Shown: positions 55,467-64,000 of the stretch, in pieces
Layout of the letters: the number at the start of each line of letters is the position of its first letter
Position numbering within the stretch: position 1 is the first letter of the stretch
IMG/VR virus record: IMGVR_UViG_3300013113_000816
Coordinates: 1-64,000 of that record
Length of the DNA: 64,000 nucleotides
Reading direction: 5' to 3' (one strand)
Source: a virus
Notes under the pieces: model-generated
What the model was told of the DNA's origin: nothing
Databases searched by the model: none
Seen by the model: the letters and a program-made list of their open reading frames with translations, nothing else
Translations under genes and position numbers: made by a program

Positions 55467-56516
55467 ATGGCAAAACGAGATATCCTCAAAGAGGCTATTG
55501 CTGATGCTAAAGCCGTTAAAGAAGTTGCAATTGCAAACGCTAAGGCAGCACTTGAAGAAGCTTTTACTCCAAAACTTAAATCTATGCTTGCTGCAAAGAT
55601 TCAAGAAATGGATGAAGTTGAAGACATGCGTCATAAAGATGACAAAGGTCCAGACAGAGGTGCTGAAAGAAAATCTTTAGATTCAGAACCAAGATACAAC
55701 AAAAAGAAAGATCTTGATGAAGAAAAAGAAGATATGGATGAAGAAATCAATTTAGACGAAATCTTAGCAGAACTAGAAAAAGAAACACTTAACGAAGAAG
55801 AAGAAGTAGAAGCTGAAGAAGAAGTTGAAGTCGAAGACGAAACTGAAACTGAAGAAGAAACGGACACAGAAGAAGAAAGTGTTGATATCGAAGATATGAC
55901 TGATGAAGACTTAAAAATATTCATTGAAGACGTTATTGGAGATATGGTTGCAGCAGGTGAATTAGAAGCCGGAGAAGGCTTTGAAGCCGAAGGTGAAGAA
56001 GTTGAAGTTGAAGATGATGAAGAATTAGATATTGAAATTGAAGATGATGAAACTGAAGAAGTTGAAATCGCTGAAACAAATGATAATTTTAAATCATTAA
56101 ACGAAAAACTTAAGAACGAAAAACGGTCTAAAACCAGAGCGATAGCTGAAGTTAAACGATTAAGGAGGGGGTTAAAAGAAGCATATGCTACTATTAAAAC
56201 CCAAGGATCTACCTTAAGTGAAGTAAAATTGTTAAATGCAAAGTTACTTTATACAAATAAGATCTTTAAAGCGAAAAGCTTAACAGAAAATGAAAAAATT
56301 AAAGTATTGAGTTCATTTGATAAAGCAACAACTGTTAAAGAATCAAAATTGATTTTCGAGACATTAAGTGAGGGACTTAAGTCTAAAAGAACACCAATTA
56401 GAGAATCTTTAGGTAGTGCTTCCAAAGCAACTGGAAACTTTAAGAAAACTAAAAACCCAATTATTAAAACTGATCCCATGGTGGCTAGGTTTCAAAAATT
56501 GGCAGGTTTAAAATAA
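55467..56516 (+). CDS. gp22: Prohead scaffold core protein (gp22)
   Basis: 349 aa. Helical alanine/lysine-rich N-terminus (LKEAIADAKAVKEVAIANAKAALEEAF), a long Glu/Asp tract (about residues 85-205), a coiled-coil (LKNEKRSKTRAIAEVKRLRRGLKEAYATIKTQG) and a C-terminus VARFQKLAGLK like the end of T4-type gp22, which docks on the capsid protein. Known role: scaffold degraded by gp21 after assembly. Sits between protease and capsid as expected. Confidence 0.85.
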   Translation: MAKRDILKEAIADAKAVKEVAIANAKAALEEAFTPKLKSMLAAKIQEMDEVEDMRHKDDKGPDRGAERKSLDSEPRYNKKKDLDEEKEDMDEEINLDEILAELEKETLNEEEEVEAEEEVEVEDETETEEETDTEEESVDIEDMTDEDLKIFIEDVIGDMVAAGELEAGEGFEAEGEEVEVEDDEELDIEIEDDETEEVEIAETNDNFKSLNEKLKNEKRSKTRAIAEVKRLRRGLKEAYATIKTQGSTLSEVKLLNAKLLYTNKIFKAKSLTENEKIKVLSSFDKATTVKESKLIFETLSEGLKSKRTPIRESLGSASKATGNFKKTKNPIIKTDPMVARFQKLAGLK

Positions 56517-56546
56517 ATTAATAATTAAAAACTTAAATTAAAAAAA

Positions 56547-58217
56547 ATGAGTCAATTAAATTCACTTTTAGAAAGCTCTGCAAAAGGTTGGAAAAACCTT
56601 CAGAGTGATGCCGCTAGATTAGCTGGCAAATGGGAGAGAACAGGACTATTAGAAGGTTTAGGTAGCGAAGTTCACAAGAACAATATGTCAATGATTCTTG
56701 AAAACCAAGCTAAGCAACTTGTAGTTGAAGCAAATGCCACTAATCAAGGTGGTGCTACGTTTACAGCAGGACAAGGTGCTCAGTGGGCTGGTGTAGCCCT
56801 TCCATTGGTAAGAAAAGTATTTGGACAAATTGCTTCTAAAGAATTTGTTTCAGTTCAACCAATGAACTTACCTTCTGGTCTAGTATTCTTCCTCGATTTC
56901 CAATATGGTTCGGATAAGGAACTTAACCAAGGACCTGCTGGAGATGTTTATTCAAGCCCTGCTTCTATGTATGGTAATACTGATCCAGGTGCAGGAGTTG
57001 ATCCTTCAGATGGTTTATATGGTGCTGGAAGATTTGCTTACTCAGTAAATCAATTCTCAGCTTCTGCTACTACTACTGTAGCTACTGCTTCTTGGCAACA
57101 ATTAGATTATAAAGCTGAATTATCAGCTTCTGTTGCTGCCGGAGATTATACATCTGTATCTATTCCTGCTTCTAGTTTAACTAGACCTGATACAAAAGGT
57201 GTTAGAGCATTTACTCTATCTTCAGGTTCAGCTACTAATCCAAATGCTGCTTCATTAGCAAACTTACTTCCTGAATACACTGAATATGATGGAACTGACA
57301 TATATTTTATATTTTCAGGTTCAGTAGGTGGTGCTAATATACCAACAGCTGCTGGAGATGGTATTGTATTATACAACCAACAACCAACTGATAATCACAG
57401 AGGTGATTTTGAAGATGCTTCAGGTGCGGGTTACCCAAACAATGCAAGCAATACAACACTATCAATTCCACAAATTGATGTGAAAATGAAATCAGAAGCA
57501 ATTGTTGCTAAAACTAGAAAGTTAAAAGCACAATGGACTCCTGAATTTGCTCAAGATTTGAATGCTTACCAAAGCTTAGATGCTGAGGCAGAGTTAACTT
57601 CAATCATGAGTGAATACATTTCATTAGAGATTGATCTTGAAATTATAGATATGCTTATTGCAGATGCATCAGCTGCTGATGAATACTGGAATGCGCAAAA
57701 TAACCAATCATTAAATTCTGGTAAAACTGGATATGATGACTTGGCTTTCTTCAACACTCAAGGTCAGTGGTTCCAAACTTTAGGAACTAAAATGCAAAAG
57801 GTATCTAACAAAATTCACCAAAAGACCCTTAGAGGTGGTGCTAATTTTGCTATGATTTCTCCTTCAGTTGCTACTATCATAGAATCAATCCCAGGATTTG
57901 CTTCTAATGCTGATGGTGATGCATCTAAGAATAAATTTGCATTTGGTATCCAGAAAATGGGACAAATGAATAGTAGATATGATGTATATAAAAACCCTTA
58001 TATGACTGAAAACGTTATATTAATGGGTTACAGAGGAAACCAGTTCCTAGAAACAGGTGCTGTATTTGCTCCATACATTCCACTTATAATGACTCCTCTA
58101 GTATACGATCCAGACACTTTCACACCAAGAAAAGGTCTATTAACTCGTTATGCTAAGAAGATGATCAGACCTGAATTCTACGGAAGAGTATTTGTTAGCA
58201 ACTTAGCTACAGTATAA
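56547..58217 (+). CDS. gp23: Major capsid protein (gp23)
   Basis: 556 aa. Opening LNSLLESSAKGWKNLQSDAARLAGKWERTGLLEGL. The probable maturation site lies around MILE|N or LVVE|A (about residues 50-62), where T4 gp23 has IAE|A near 65. HK97-type body with QWAGVALPLVRKVFGQIASKEFVSVQPMNLPSGLVFFLDFQYGS and a C-terminal YGRVFVSNLAT. A serine/threonine-rich insert (about 155-270) is longer than in typical cores and may be surface exposed. Followed by a terminator. Confidence 0.95.
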   Translation: MSQLNSLLESSAKGWKNLQSDAARLAGKWERTGLLEGLGSEVHKNNMSMILENQAKQLVVEANATNQGGATFTAGQGAQWAGVALPLVRKVFGQIASKEFVSVQPMNLPSGLVFFLDFQYGSDKELNQGPAGDVYSSPASMYGNTDPGAGVDPSDGLYGAGRFAYSVNQFSASATTTVATASWQQLDYKAELSASVAAGDYTSVSIPASSLTRPDTKGVRAFTLSSGSATNPNAASLANLLPEYTEYDGTDIYFIFSGSVGGANIPTAAGDGIVLYNQQPTDNHRGDFEDASGAGYPNNASNTTLSIPQIDVKMKSEAIVAKTRKLKAQWTPEFAQDLNAYQSLDAEAELTSIMSEYISLEIDLEIIDMLIADASAADEYWNAQNNQSLNSGKTGYDDLAFFNTQGQWFQTLGTKMQKVSNKIHQKTLRGGANFAMISPSVATIIESIPGFASNADGDASKNKFAFGIQKMGQMNSRYDVYKNPYMTENVILMGYRGNQFLETGAVFAPYIPLIMTPLVYDPDTFTPRKGLLTRYAKKMIRPEFYGRVFVSNLATV

Positions 58218-58243
58218 GATACACTTTTAGTATAATTAAAATT

Positions 58244-58275
58244 AAGACCTGGCTTTTTAGTCAGGTCTTTTTTTG
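58244..58275 (+). terminator. Terminator after the major capsid gene
   Basis: Stem AAGACCTG (58244-58251), loop of about ten bases rich in T, CAGGTCTT (58262-58269), then a T-run. Confidence 0.9.
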
Positions 58276-58294
58276 TTTTAATTTAATTTTTTAG

Positions 58295-58303
58295 TATTTA
58301 TAA
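58295..58303 (+). promoter_or_regulatory. Late-promoter-like motif after the capsid terminator
   Basis: TATTTATAA, 8 nt before the ATG at 58312. Lying just after a terminator, this copy must be able to start transcription if the neck genes are expressed separately, which supports its promoter role. Confidence 0.55.
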
Positions 58304-58311
58304 TAAAAACT

Positions 58312-58737
58312 ATGGCTGATTTCACCCTTTTATTAAAAGAACGAGTAATGCTGGAAGGCACCGAAAGAGGAACAGATTACAATCTAACAATTAAAAATAT
58401 TGAAAACATTGATAATAGAATTGTTACTGTACCTTCAGGCAGTGAAACTACTATTTTTAAATATAGTAATAACCCAGGAGCAGGTACTTTCTCTTCAGGA
58501 AGTTTTAAATATGGAAGAATATCTAATTATTCAACCACAGTACCTTTAAATTTAAAAGTATCATCTTCTTCTGAATTATTAAATTTTTCAATAGCTGCAG
58601 GAGGGACATTTATGCTTTCAACAAGTGAAATAACAGGTAGTTTAACAAATACTTTTACTTATGATGAAATAGCTTCAGTTTCAGTGGAACCCTCAGGCAG
58701 TAGTGCTAAAGTAGAATATTTTATAGCAACAACTTAA
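58312..58737 (+). CDS. Small beta-rich virion protein
   Basis: 141 aa, beta-rich with Ser/Thr (TIFKYSNNPGAGTFSSGSFKYGRISNYS, PLNLKVSSSSELLNFSIAAGGTFMLS). No recognised family. Position directly after capsid gene and before neck genes suits a head-decoration or head-completion protein. Confidence 0.7.
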   Translation: MADFTLLLKERVMLEGTERGTDYNLTIKNIENIDNRIVTVPSGSETTIFKYSNNPGAGTFSSGSFKYGRISNYSTTVPLNLKVSSSSELLNFSIAAGGTFMLSTSEITGSLTNTFTYDEIASVSVEPSGSSAKVEYFIATT

Positions 58738-58747
58738 TTAATATATT

Positions 58748-59893
58748 ATGAATATACCTATTTGGACAGGAACATCAACCTTTGCCGTGGGTCAAACCCC
58801 ATTTGGCTTTTATGATAATGATTTAGATTTTCAAACTGATGCTGATAAAGTAGCTGATTTTTGTGCTCGAAGATTAGGATATCCTTTGGCAGATGTAGAA
58901 TTACAATCTGGTTCATTTTATACTGCTTTTGAAGAAGCAATTACTATATATGGGAATGAATTATATGCTTATAAAATAAGAGAAAATTATTTATCCTTAG
59001 AAGGAGCATCAAGTAACACCTCAGCAAATAATCAATTAATAACTCCAAATCTTGCTTCAATAGTAAGAATCTCAGAACAATATGGAGTAGAAGCAGGAGT
59101 AGGTGGTAATGTAACTTGGTATTCAGGTTCATTAGCTTTAACAGCAGGCCAACAAACTTATAATATGAATGCTTGGGCTGATGCTAATGCTAATTTAGCA
59201 GCTAATGATTCAATAGAAGTTAAAAGAATCTTTTATGAAGCACCCCCTGCAATCACAAGATATTTTGATCCTTATGCAGGAACAGGAACAGGAATGATAG
59301 ATTTAATGGATTCATTTGGTTGGGGTTCTTATTCACCTGCAATCAATTTCTTGATGATGCCTATAAATTATGATCTTCAAGTAATGCAAGCTATTGAATT
59401 TAACGACCAAATTAGAAGGTCAAATTATTCATTTGAATTAGTAAATAACAATTTAAAAATATTCCCTATACCTAATTCTACAGGAAATTTACATTTTGAA
59501 TACATCAAAAAATCAGAAAGGAATAATCCCTATTCTAATGGTTCTGATTTGATAACAAATGTAGCAGAAGTTCCCTTTGATAACCCCAATTATAATATTA
59601 TAAATTCAATAGGAAGACAATGGATATTTGAAATGACATTAGCAATAGCAAAAGAAATGTTAGGGTATATTAGAGGTAAATATTCAACAATACCAATCCC
59701 AGATGCTGATGTAACATTAAATCAATCTGATTTATTATCATCGGCAACAGCTGATAGAGAAGCTTTAATAGAAAGATTAAGAGCGTATTTTGATGAAACC
59801 TCAAGAAGCAGTTTATTAGAAAGAAAAGCAAATGAAAACGACTTTTTACAAAAAGAATTAAATAAAGTTCCATACACAATTTACATAGGATAA
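58748..59893 (+). CDS. gp13: Neck protein gp13-like
   Basis: 381 aa. Opening with TPFGFYDNDLDFQTDADKVADFCARRLGYPLADVELQSGSFYTAFEEAITIYGNELY, and NFLMMPINYDLQVMQAIEFNDQIRRSNYSFELVNNNLKIFPIP, match the gp13 neck family of T4-like phages. Known role: seals the portal after packaging and joins head and tail, together with gp14. Gene order gp13-gp14 is kept. Confidence 0.82.
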   Translation: MNIPIWTGTSTFAVGQTPFGFYDNDLDFQTDADKVADFCARRLGYPLADVELQSGSFYTAFEEAITIYGNELYAYKIRENYLSLEGASSNTSANNQLITPNLASIVRISEQYGVEAGVGGNVTWYSGSLALTAGQQTYNMNAWADANANLAANDSIEVKRIFYEAPPAITRYFDPYAGTGTGMIDLMDSFGWGSYSPAINFLMMPINYDLQVMQAIEFNDQIRRSNYSFELVNNNLKIFPIPNSTGNLHFEYIKKSERNNPYSNGSDLITNVAEVPFDNPNYNIINSIGRQWIFEMTLAIAKEMLGYIRGKYSTIPIPDADVTLNQSDLLSSATADREALIERLRAYFDETSRSSLLERKANENDFLQKELNKVPYTIYIG

Positions 59894-59894
59894 T

Positions 59895-60458
59895 ATGGCG
59901 TTATATGGGGGTCAAAGAGATATAAGTTTATTTAGACACATCAACCGAGAGTTGATGGGGGATATTGTTTCCCAAGAATGTGTTTATTATAAATTAAAAC
60001 TTGAACAAACCAAAGTAAACCTTTATGGTGAATCCGCGGGGGCTAAGTATTACTATGATGGAGTTATATTAACTTGTCTGGTTCAAAGATCACCCCAAGA
60101 ATATCCTGATGATGAATTTGGGGTACAATTTAATCAAACAATTGATTTTAAATTTTTAAGGGATGATTTATTAATAAGTGAAGAAGATTTTAATAAAAAC
60201 TTTGACCAAGGAGATTATTTTGGGGCTAATTTAGTTCCTCAAGTAGGGGATATTATAATGTATTATGAAGGATACTATGAAGTAGATGATGTAATAGGTA
60301 ACCAATATTTTACAGGTAAAGATCCTGATTATGATTATTCCCCAAATCCTATCAACCCAGGGTTGGGTAATTTTGGTAGTGATTTATCTATAATATGTAA
60401 AACACACTATACTCCTGCTGATAAGGTACAAATAGAGAAAGGAAGAATAAATGGCTAA
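59895..60458 (+). CDS. gp14: Neck protein gp14-like
   Basis: 187 aa. FRHINRELMGDIVSQECVYYKLKLEQTKVNLYGESAGAKYYYDGVILTCLVQR and the later LVPQVGDIIMYYEGYYEVDDVIGNQYFTGKDPDY fit gp14 of aquatic T4-like phages. Follows gp13 with 1 nt between. Overlaps the next gene by 8 nt. Confidence 0.8.
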   Translation: MALYGGQRDISLFRHINRELMGDIVSQECVYYKLKLEQTKVNLYGESAGAKYYYDGVILTCLVQRSPQEYPDDEFGVQFNQTIDFKFLRDDLLISEEDFNKNFDQGDYFGANLVPQVGDIIMYYEGYYEVDDVIGNQYFTGKDPDYDYSPNPINPGLGNFGSDLSIICKTHYTPADKVQIEKGRING

Positions 60459-61548
60459 AAATTATAGAAAACCAAGACCAAAATCCCAAAAGGAAATTTC
60501 AAAGGCCCTACAAACTCCTTATGATGCAAAACAAGGAAATCCTAATGATGCTGAAGAAGGAGCCCAATTTTCACCAACAAATCAAGCTAATGTTGATTTT
60601 AACAGATCAACTAAAATGTCCTTTAAGGGGGATACTGTTAAACCCTTTACAGTAGGAATAAAAGACATTGATGAGTCTATAATGTATTATTTTGATAATG
60701 TTATTAGACCCTATGTAATACAAAATGGAGAAAGAATAGCTGTACCTGTAATTTATGGTTCTCCTGAAAGATGGAAATCAGTGCAAAAGGATGGTTATTA
60801 TAGAGATAAAAAAGGGGCAATAATGAATCCTATTATAATGTTTAAAAGAGATTCATTAGAAAGAAATAGATCATTAGGTAAAAAATTAGATGCCAATAAC
60901 CCTAATTTATACACGTCATGGCAAAAAGTTTATGATCCTAAAAATTTCTATAGCAATTTTAATTTATTAAATAATAGTATTCCAACAAAGCAGTTCATAG
61001 CTAATGTAGTTCCTGATTATGTTACTTTAACTTATAGTTGTATAGTGCAAACATATTATGTAGAACAATTAAATAAAATAGTAGAAGCAATAAATTATGC
61101 TGCTGATTCATATTGGGGTAATCCTGAAAGATTTAAATTTAAAGCTAATATAGATAGCTTTACAACAGTTACTGAATTGGTTCAAAGTAAGGATAGAAGT
61201 GTTAGAAGTAATTTTAATATAAAAATGCATGGGTATATTATTCCTGATATTGTTCAAAAAGATACAGCAGCTATAAAAAAATATAATGATAAATCAAAAA
61301 TAATTTTCCAAATAGAAACAACTTCAGATGCTAATAGATATGAAGCAAATCCTGAAGTAACAGATGATGGTAGAAGCAGAGCAACTCAAGGAGGGGGAAG
61401 TGTTACTTTATCAACCCCACCTGCATCCTTTCCTTCTACACCAACTAGTCCTTCTTTAATATCATTAAATGATTTACCAACATCAGATCCAGGTGTAGTA
61501 GGTGTTTTATGGAATAATGGAGGAGTACCAACAGTATCTACTGGTTAA
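60451..61548 (+). CDS. gp15-like: Tail sheath terminator gp15-like
   Basis: 365 aa (T4 gp15 is 272). Core blocks: NGERIAVPVIYGSPERWKSVQKDGYYRDKKGAIMNPIIMFKRDS and VVPDYVTLTYSCIVQTYYVEQLNKIVEAINYAADSYWG parallel gp15 segments (RVPITYAS..., yELSIFTRYEDDMFQIVEQILPYF). Known role: caps the sheath and tube and binds the neck. The last 60 residues are Ser/Pro/Thr-rich and look like an added tail. Confidence 0.65.
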   Translation: MAKNYRKPRPKSQKEISKALQTPYDAKQGNPNDAEEGAQFSPTNQANVDFNRSTKMSFKGDTVKPFTVGIKDIDESIMYYFDNVIRPYVIQNGERIAVPVIYGSPERWKSVQKDGYYRDKKGAIMNPIIMFKRDSLERNRSLGKKLDANNPNLYTSWQKVYDPKNFYSNFNLLNNSIPTKQFIANVVPDYVTLTYSCIVQTYYVEQLNKIVEAINYAADSYWGNPERFKFKANIDSFTTVTELVQSKDRSVRSNFNIKMHGYIIPDIVQKDTAAIKKYNDKSKIIFQIETTSDANRYEANPEVTDDGRSRATQGGGSVTLSTPPASFPSTPTSPSLISLNDLPTSDPGVVGVLWNNGGVPTVSTG

Positions 61549-61557
61549 TATTTATAA
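61549..61557 (+). promoter_or_regulatory. Late-promoter-like motif before fibre gene
   Basis: TATTTATAA, 16 nt before the ATG at 61574. Confidence 0.5.
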
Positions 61558-61573
61558 TAAAAAAAGAAATTAA

Positions 61574-63358
61574 ATGCCTAGTAACGTTAGATTTGCAGAT
61601 CAATTATCAGTAAGTGCTTTTGGAAATATCCAAGGTAATGCTATTTCTGCTTCATATGCTGAATCATCTTCTTTTGCAAGTTATGCAACTTCTGCTTCTT
61701 ATGCTATTTCTGCATCTCATGAAATTGTTAAAGAAGTTTCATCAAGCCATGCTGATACTGCTTCATTTGCACAAAGTGGAGATGGTGTATTCAGTGGTTC
61801 ATTTAGTGGGAGCTTTGAAGGAAATGGTTCAGGTCTAACAGACATACCTGCTTCGGGTATAGTAGGACTTAATCTATCGCAAATAGCATCAGGTTCAGCA
61901 ACTGCGTCAATTTCACCCAATGGTGGGTTATATGTTAATACAAATATAACATCATCTAATAATATAGCGGGTAAAGCATTTTATATAAAAGATGGTGGGT
62001 TAACTAGCGAAGCTTTAGGCGCAGTTCCTATGAACAGCCAATTAAATATAGCTAGTTCTACAAATTACAATAAAATATTTATAAATAATTCCACTTCTAA
62101 TGCTAAGATAACAACATATGGTGATGTATCTTCAAGTGCAGCTTCAACAGCATCTTTTGGAACTTATTTAGGAGATGGTTCCCAGTTATCAGGTATATCA
62201 ACTACACCATTTCCCTTCTCAGGTTCAGCAGTTATAACAGGATCATTAACTGTAACAGGATCATCAGGTACAACTGTGTTTTTAGTAGGACCCACAAACA
62301 ATGAATACTTACAACTCGGTAGCAATGCAAATAATCGAATCGAATTATCCATATCCGCTGATCCCCTAGACGATCCAGACAAGTATTACATATCATATCA
62401 AGGGAGTGATGCAAATACCGCAACTTTAGGTTTGGGAGCATCTGAAGTTCAAATTGGGGATATTGAAGGTCACTTAAATCAAGTAACTCTCGACATTAAT
62501 TCTCAAACACCTTCATTTAATTTTGTTGGAGCTCCAATAACAGCATCTAATAACTTTTCATCAAGCATTTCATCAACAGCTTCATTCGGAACTTATTTAG
62601 GAGATGGTTCACAATTAACAGGAATAATTTCATCATCTTATGCAATATCTGCTTCATACGCAGTAAGTGCATCTCATGAAATAATTAAGGAAGTATCTTC
62701 CAGTTACGCTGATACTGCTTCATTTGCACAAAGTGGAAACGGAACATTCTCAGGCTCATTCTCAGGAAGCTATGTTGGAGACGGAAGTGGTTTAACAGGT
62801 GTAGACCCCTTCCCATTCTCAGGTTCAGCAGTAATAACAGGAAGTTTAGTAGTATCAGGATCAAGCAAACCTGTAGAAGTAATTGGAAGTGGTTCAACAG
62901 TATTTAGTGTAGTAGGAAGTTTAGGAGAATTATTTGCTATAGACGATGTTTTATCAGGTTCATTATTAGTAATAAACGATTCTTCTGGAATCCCACAATT
63001 TGAAGTATTCTCAGATGGTAGAACTCTAATAGGAGCAGACCCTCGTTCATTATATACTACTGCGACTATAAGCGCAACAGCAGCTGCTACATCGGAATCC
63101 ATATATTCATTGAGTACTAGTTCATATGACGGTGTATTCTTTGATTATACCATAAGTTCTGCATCAAATGCACGAGCAGGAAATATAATGTCAATATGGA
63201 ATGGGGGTAGTTTAGTTTACACAGAAAATACTACAACTGATATAGGATCAACAACAGGAGTTAATTTTGATGTTATAATTTCCCAATCACAAGCACAACT
63301 AATTTCAGTAACAGATACTGCAGGATGGAAAATTAAAACAACAATAAGATCAATATAA
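61574..63358 (+). CDS. Tail fibre protein with repeated shaft modules
   Basis: 594 aa. Two long modules: SASYAISASHEIVKEVSSSHADTASFAQSGDGVFSGSFSGSFEGNGSGL at the start and a near copy near residue 355 (SASYAVSASHEIIKEVSSSYADTASFAQSGNGTFSGSFSGSYVGDGSGL). Between them are ASFGTYLGDGSQLSG/LTG words shared with the protein at 28160. This is typical of trimeric fibre shafts growing by module copying. The C-terminal ~130 residues (TSSYDGVFFDYTISSASNARAGNIMSIWNGGSLVYTENTTTDIG) resemble a fibre-tip beta domain. Likely host-recognition gear. Confidence 0.8.
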   Translation: MPSNVRFADQLSVSAFGNIQGNAISASYAESSSFASYATSASYAISASHEIVKEVSSSHADTASFAQSGDGVFSGSFSGSFEGNGSGLTDIPASGIVGLNLSQIASGSATASISPNGGLYVNTNITSSNNIAGKAFYIKDGGLTSEALGAVPMNSQLNIASSTNYNKIFINNSTSNAKITTYGDVSSSAASTASFGTYLGDGSQLSGISTTPFPFSGSAVITGSLTVTGSSGTTVFLVGPTNNEYLQLGSNANNRIELSISADPLDDPDKYYISYQGSDANTATLGLGASEVQIGDIEGHLNQVTLDINSQTPSFNFVGAPITASNNFSSSISSTASFGTYLGDGSQLTGIISSSYAISASYAVSASHEIIKEVSSSYADTASFAQSGNGTFSGSFSGSYVGDGSGLTGVDPFPFSGSAVITGSLVVSGSSKPVEVIGSGSTVFSVVGSLGELFAIDDVLSGSLLVINDSSGIPQFEVFSDGRTLIGADPRSLYTTATISATAAATSESIYSLSTSSYDGVFFDYTISSASNARAGNIMSIWNGGSLVYTENTTTDIGSTTGVNFDVIISQSQAQLISVTDTAGWKIKTTIRSI

Positions 63359-63362
63359 TGTT

Positions 63363-64000
63363 ATGGGAATACGAAGAGGAGAAATATCAACTCCCATAGT
63401 AGCAGATGGGTTAATCTTTAACATGGATGCTGCCAATAGAGCAAGTTATCCTAAAACAGGAACTACTGCTACTGATACTATTAATAATATAACCGGAACT
63501 CTTACCAATGGAACTGTATATGACTCTGATGGAGGAGGGGTTTTTTATTATGGCGGAGGAGATGAATATATTACACTTTCAACATCATTATTAACTTATG
63601 TAAGTAACGTAAGCCAATTTACTATAGGTCAATGGGCAAAGCCCAAGAATGGCAGTGATTTTATGACATTAGGTCATGTAGATACCCACCCATATGCAAG
63701 AGTTAATCTTGGCACCTGGAACAATGGAAATATTATTTATAATATAGGACAAACTGGAGGTACTACAGGCCAAGCAATATATAAAGCATATTCTAATTGG
63801 GATAATTGGTCATATTGGGTTTGCACATTTGATAAGTCTCTGGGAAGCAAAGCAGAAAGATTGAGAGGATATATTGATGGAGTTGACCCAGGAGGCTGGA
63901 CTGATTATGGAGCAGATGGATCTTATAATACAGGAACTATTACTAATTTTGATTTAGGATATGTAGGTCAGTATGGAGCATATAGTTATGGATATCAAGG
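63363..64000 (+). CDS. Lectin-like tail protein, 3' end cut by window edge
   Basis: Open from ATG 63363 to the last base (212 codons visible). Starts MGIRRGEISTPIVADGLIFN, then MDAANRASYPKTGT and a concanavalin/LamG-like pattern: FTIGQWAKPKNGSDFMTLGH, SNWDNWSYWVCTFDKS, LRGYIDGVDPGGW. Such domains bind sugars on fibre tips or adhesins. It follows the fibre gene with 4 nt between and was probably transcribed with it. Confidence 0.7.
   Translation, partial: MGIRRGEISTPIVADGLIFNMDAANRASYPKTGTTATDTINNITGTLTNGTVYDSDGGGVFYYGGGDEYITLSTSLLTYVSNVSQFTIGQWAKPKNGSDFMTLGHVDTHPYARVNLGTWNNGNIIYNIGQTGGTTGQAIYKAYSNWDNWSYWVCTFDKSLGSKAERLRGYIDGVDPGGWTDYGADGSYNTGTITNFDLGYVGQYGAYSYGYQ

Noticed and set aside
55498-55924. 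Open frames on both strands inside the acidic scaffold gene, giving Leu- or Ser-rich products
   Set aside because: These are shadows of GAA/GAT-rich codons in the gp22-like gene.
61614-62897. Leu/His- and Val/Pro-rich open frames in other frames of the fibre gene
   Set aside because: Low-complexity mirror translations of the Ser/Ala repeats; the fibre gene is clearly the coding frame.

Overview
The window is a compact, AT-rich, almost fully coding stretch of a tailed-phage genome with T4-like (myovirus) virion genes. A homologue or likely homologue can be recognised for late sigma gp55, central spike gp5, baseplate gp25 and gp6, terminase gp17, portal gp20, prohead protease gp21, scaffold gp22, major capsid gp23, neck gp13 and gp14, and sheath terminator gp15. 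Several signs point to a Bacteroidota (Flavobacteria-like) host. Putative promoters have the form TTG-N19/20-TATATTTA, close to the Bacteroidota TTTG/TAnnTTTG type. Starts are preceded by A-rich sequence, with no consistent Shine-Dalgarno. One phage protein carries a signal peptide plus a C-terminal type IX secretion (Por) sorting domain.

Layout. 1-1100: end of a truncated gene, then a promoter followed by about 390 nt of non-coding, strongly structured sequence ending in a tRNA-like fold. 1123-2224: two small genes around a repeat-bearing non-coding stretch. 2204-3937 (minus strand): ten overlapping micro-genes (29-94 aa), nearly all preceded by the same AAACCAAAACAAAG-ATG element. A divergent promoter pair (3951-4045) separates them from six tandem plus-strand genes (4062-5670) that share one N-terminal leader. 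5938-8272: CUB/T9SS secreted protein, SiaC-like protein and a membrane protein. 8467-11873: DUF932-like protein, HD hydrolase and gp55-like late sigma factor. 11910-29137: baseplate, spike and tail-fibre genes. 29134-35939: SET-domain protein, GIY-YIG-like nuclease, primase, PD-(D/E)XK nuclease, zeta-toxin-like kinase, a 995-residue multi-enzyme protein and a HAD phosphatase. 35960-44198: holin-like and basic small proteins and a large set of putative head-core/internal proteins. 44313-46483: FAD oxidoreductase, a small protein and a NadR-like kinase behind a terminator/promoter. 47358-48102: spanin-like pair. 48103-61548: terminase, portal, protease, scaffold, capsid and neck. 61574-64000: tail-fibre/lectin-like proteins, the last one cut by the window edge.

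The strongest new idea is a capsid-targeting and processing system. At least a dozen unrelated proteins start with a short basic/amphipathic leader (MKKSELRKIIKEE..., or DFNLRKYL...) that ends in [L/I/V]-x-E followed by a small residue. This resembles the T4 capsid-targeting sequence and gp21 cleavage rule. The same x-N-E-[A/S/N] motifs sit between the domains of a protein joining a nucleotidyltransferase, a HAD phosphatase, a CCA/poly(A)-polymerase-like head and an HExxH metallopeptidase. This suggests a polyprotein that the prohead protease would cut into packaged enzymes delivered with the DNA. Two promoter classes are visible: the host-like TTG-N20-TATATTTA class, and a TATTTATAA motif just upstream of many late genes, which may be the target of the gp55-like factor.

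All calls come from reading the sequence and remembered family signatures. No database search was possible.
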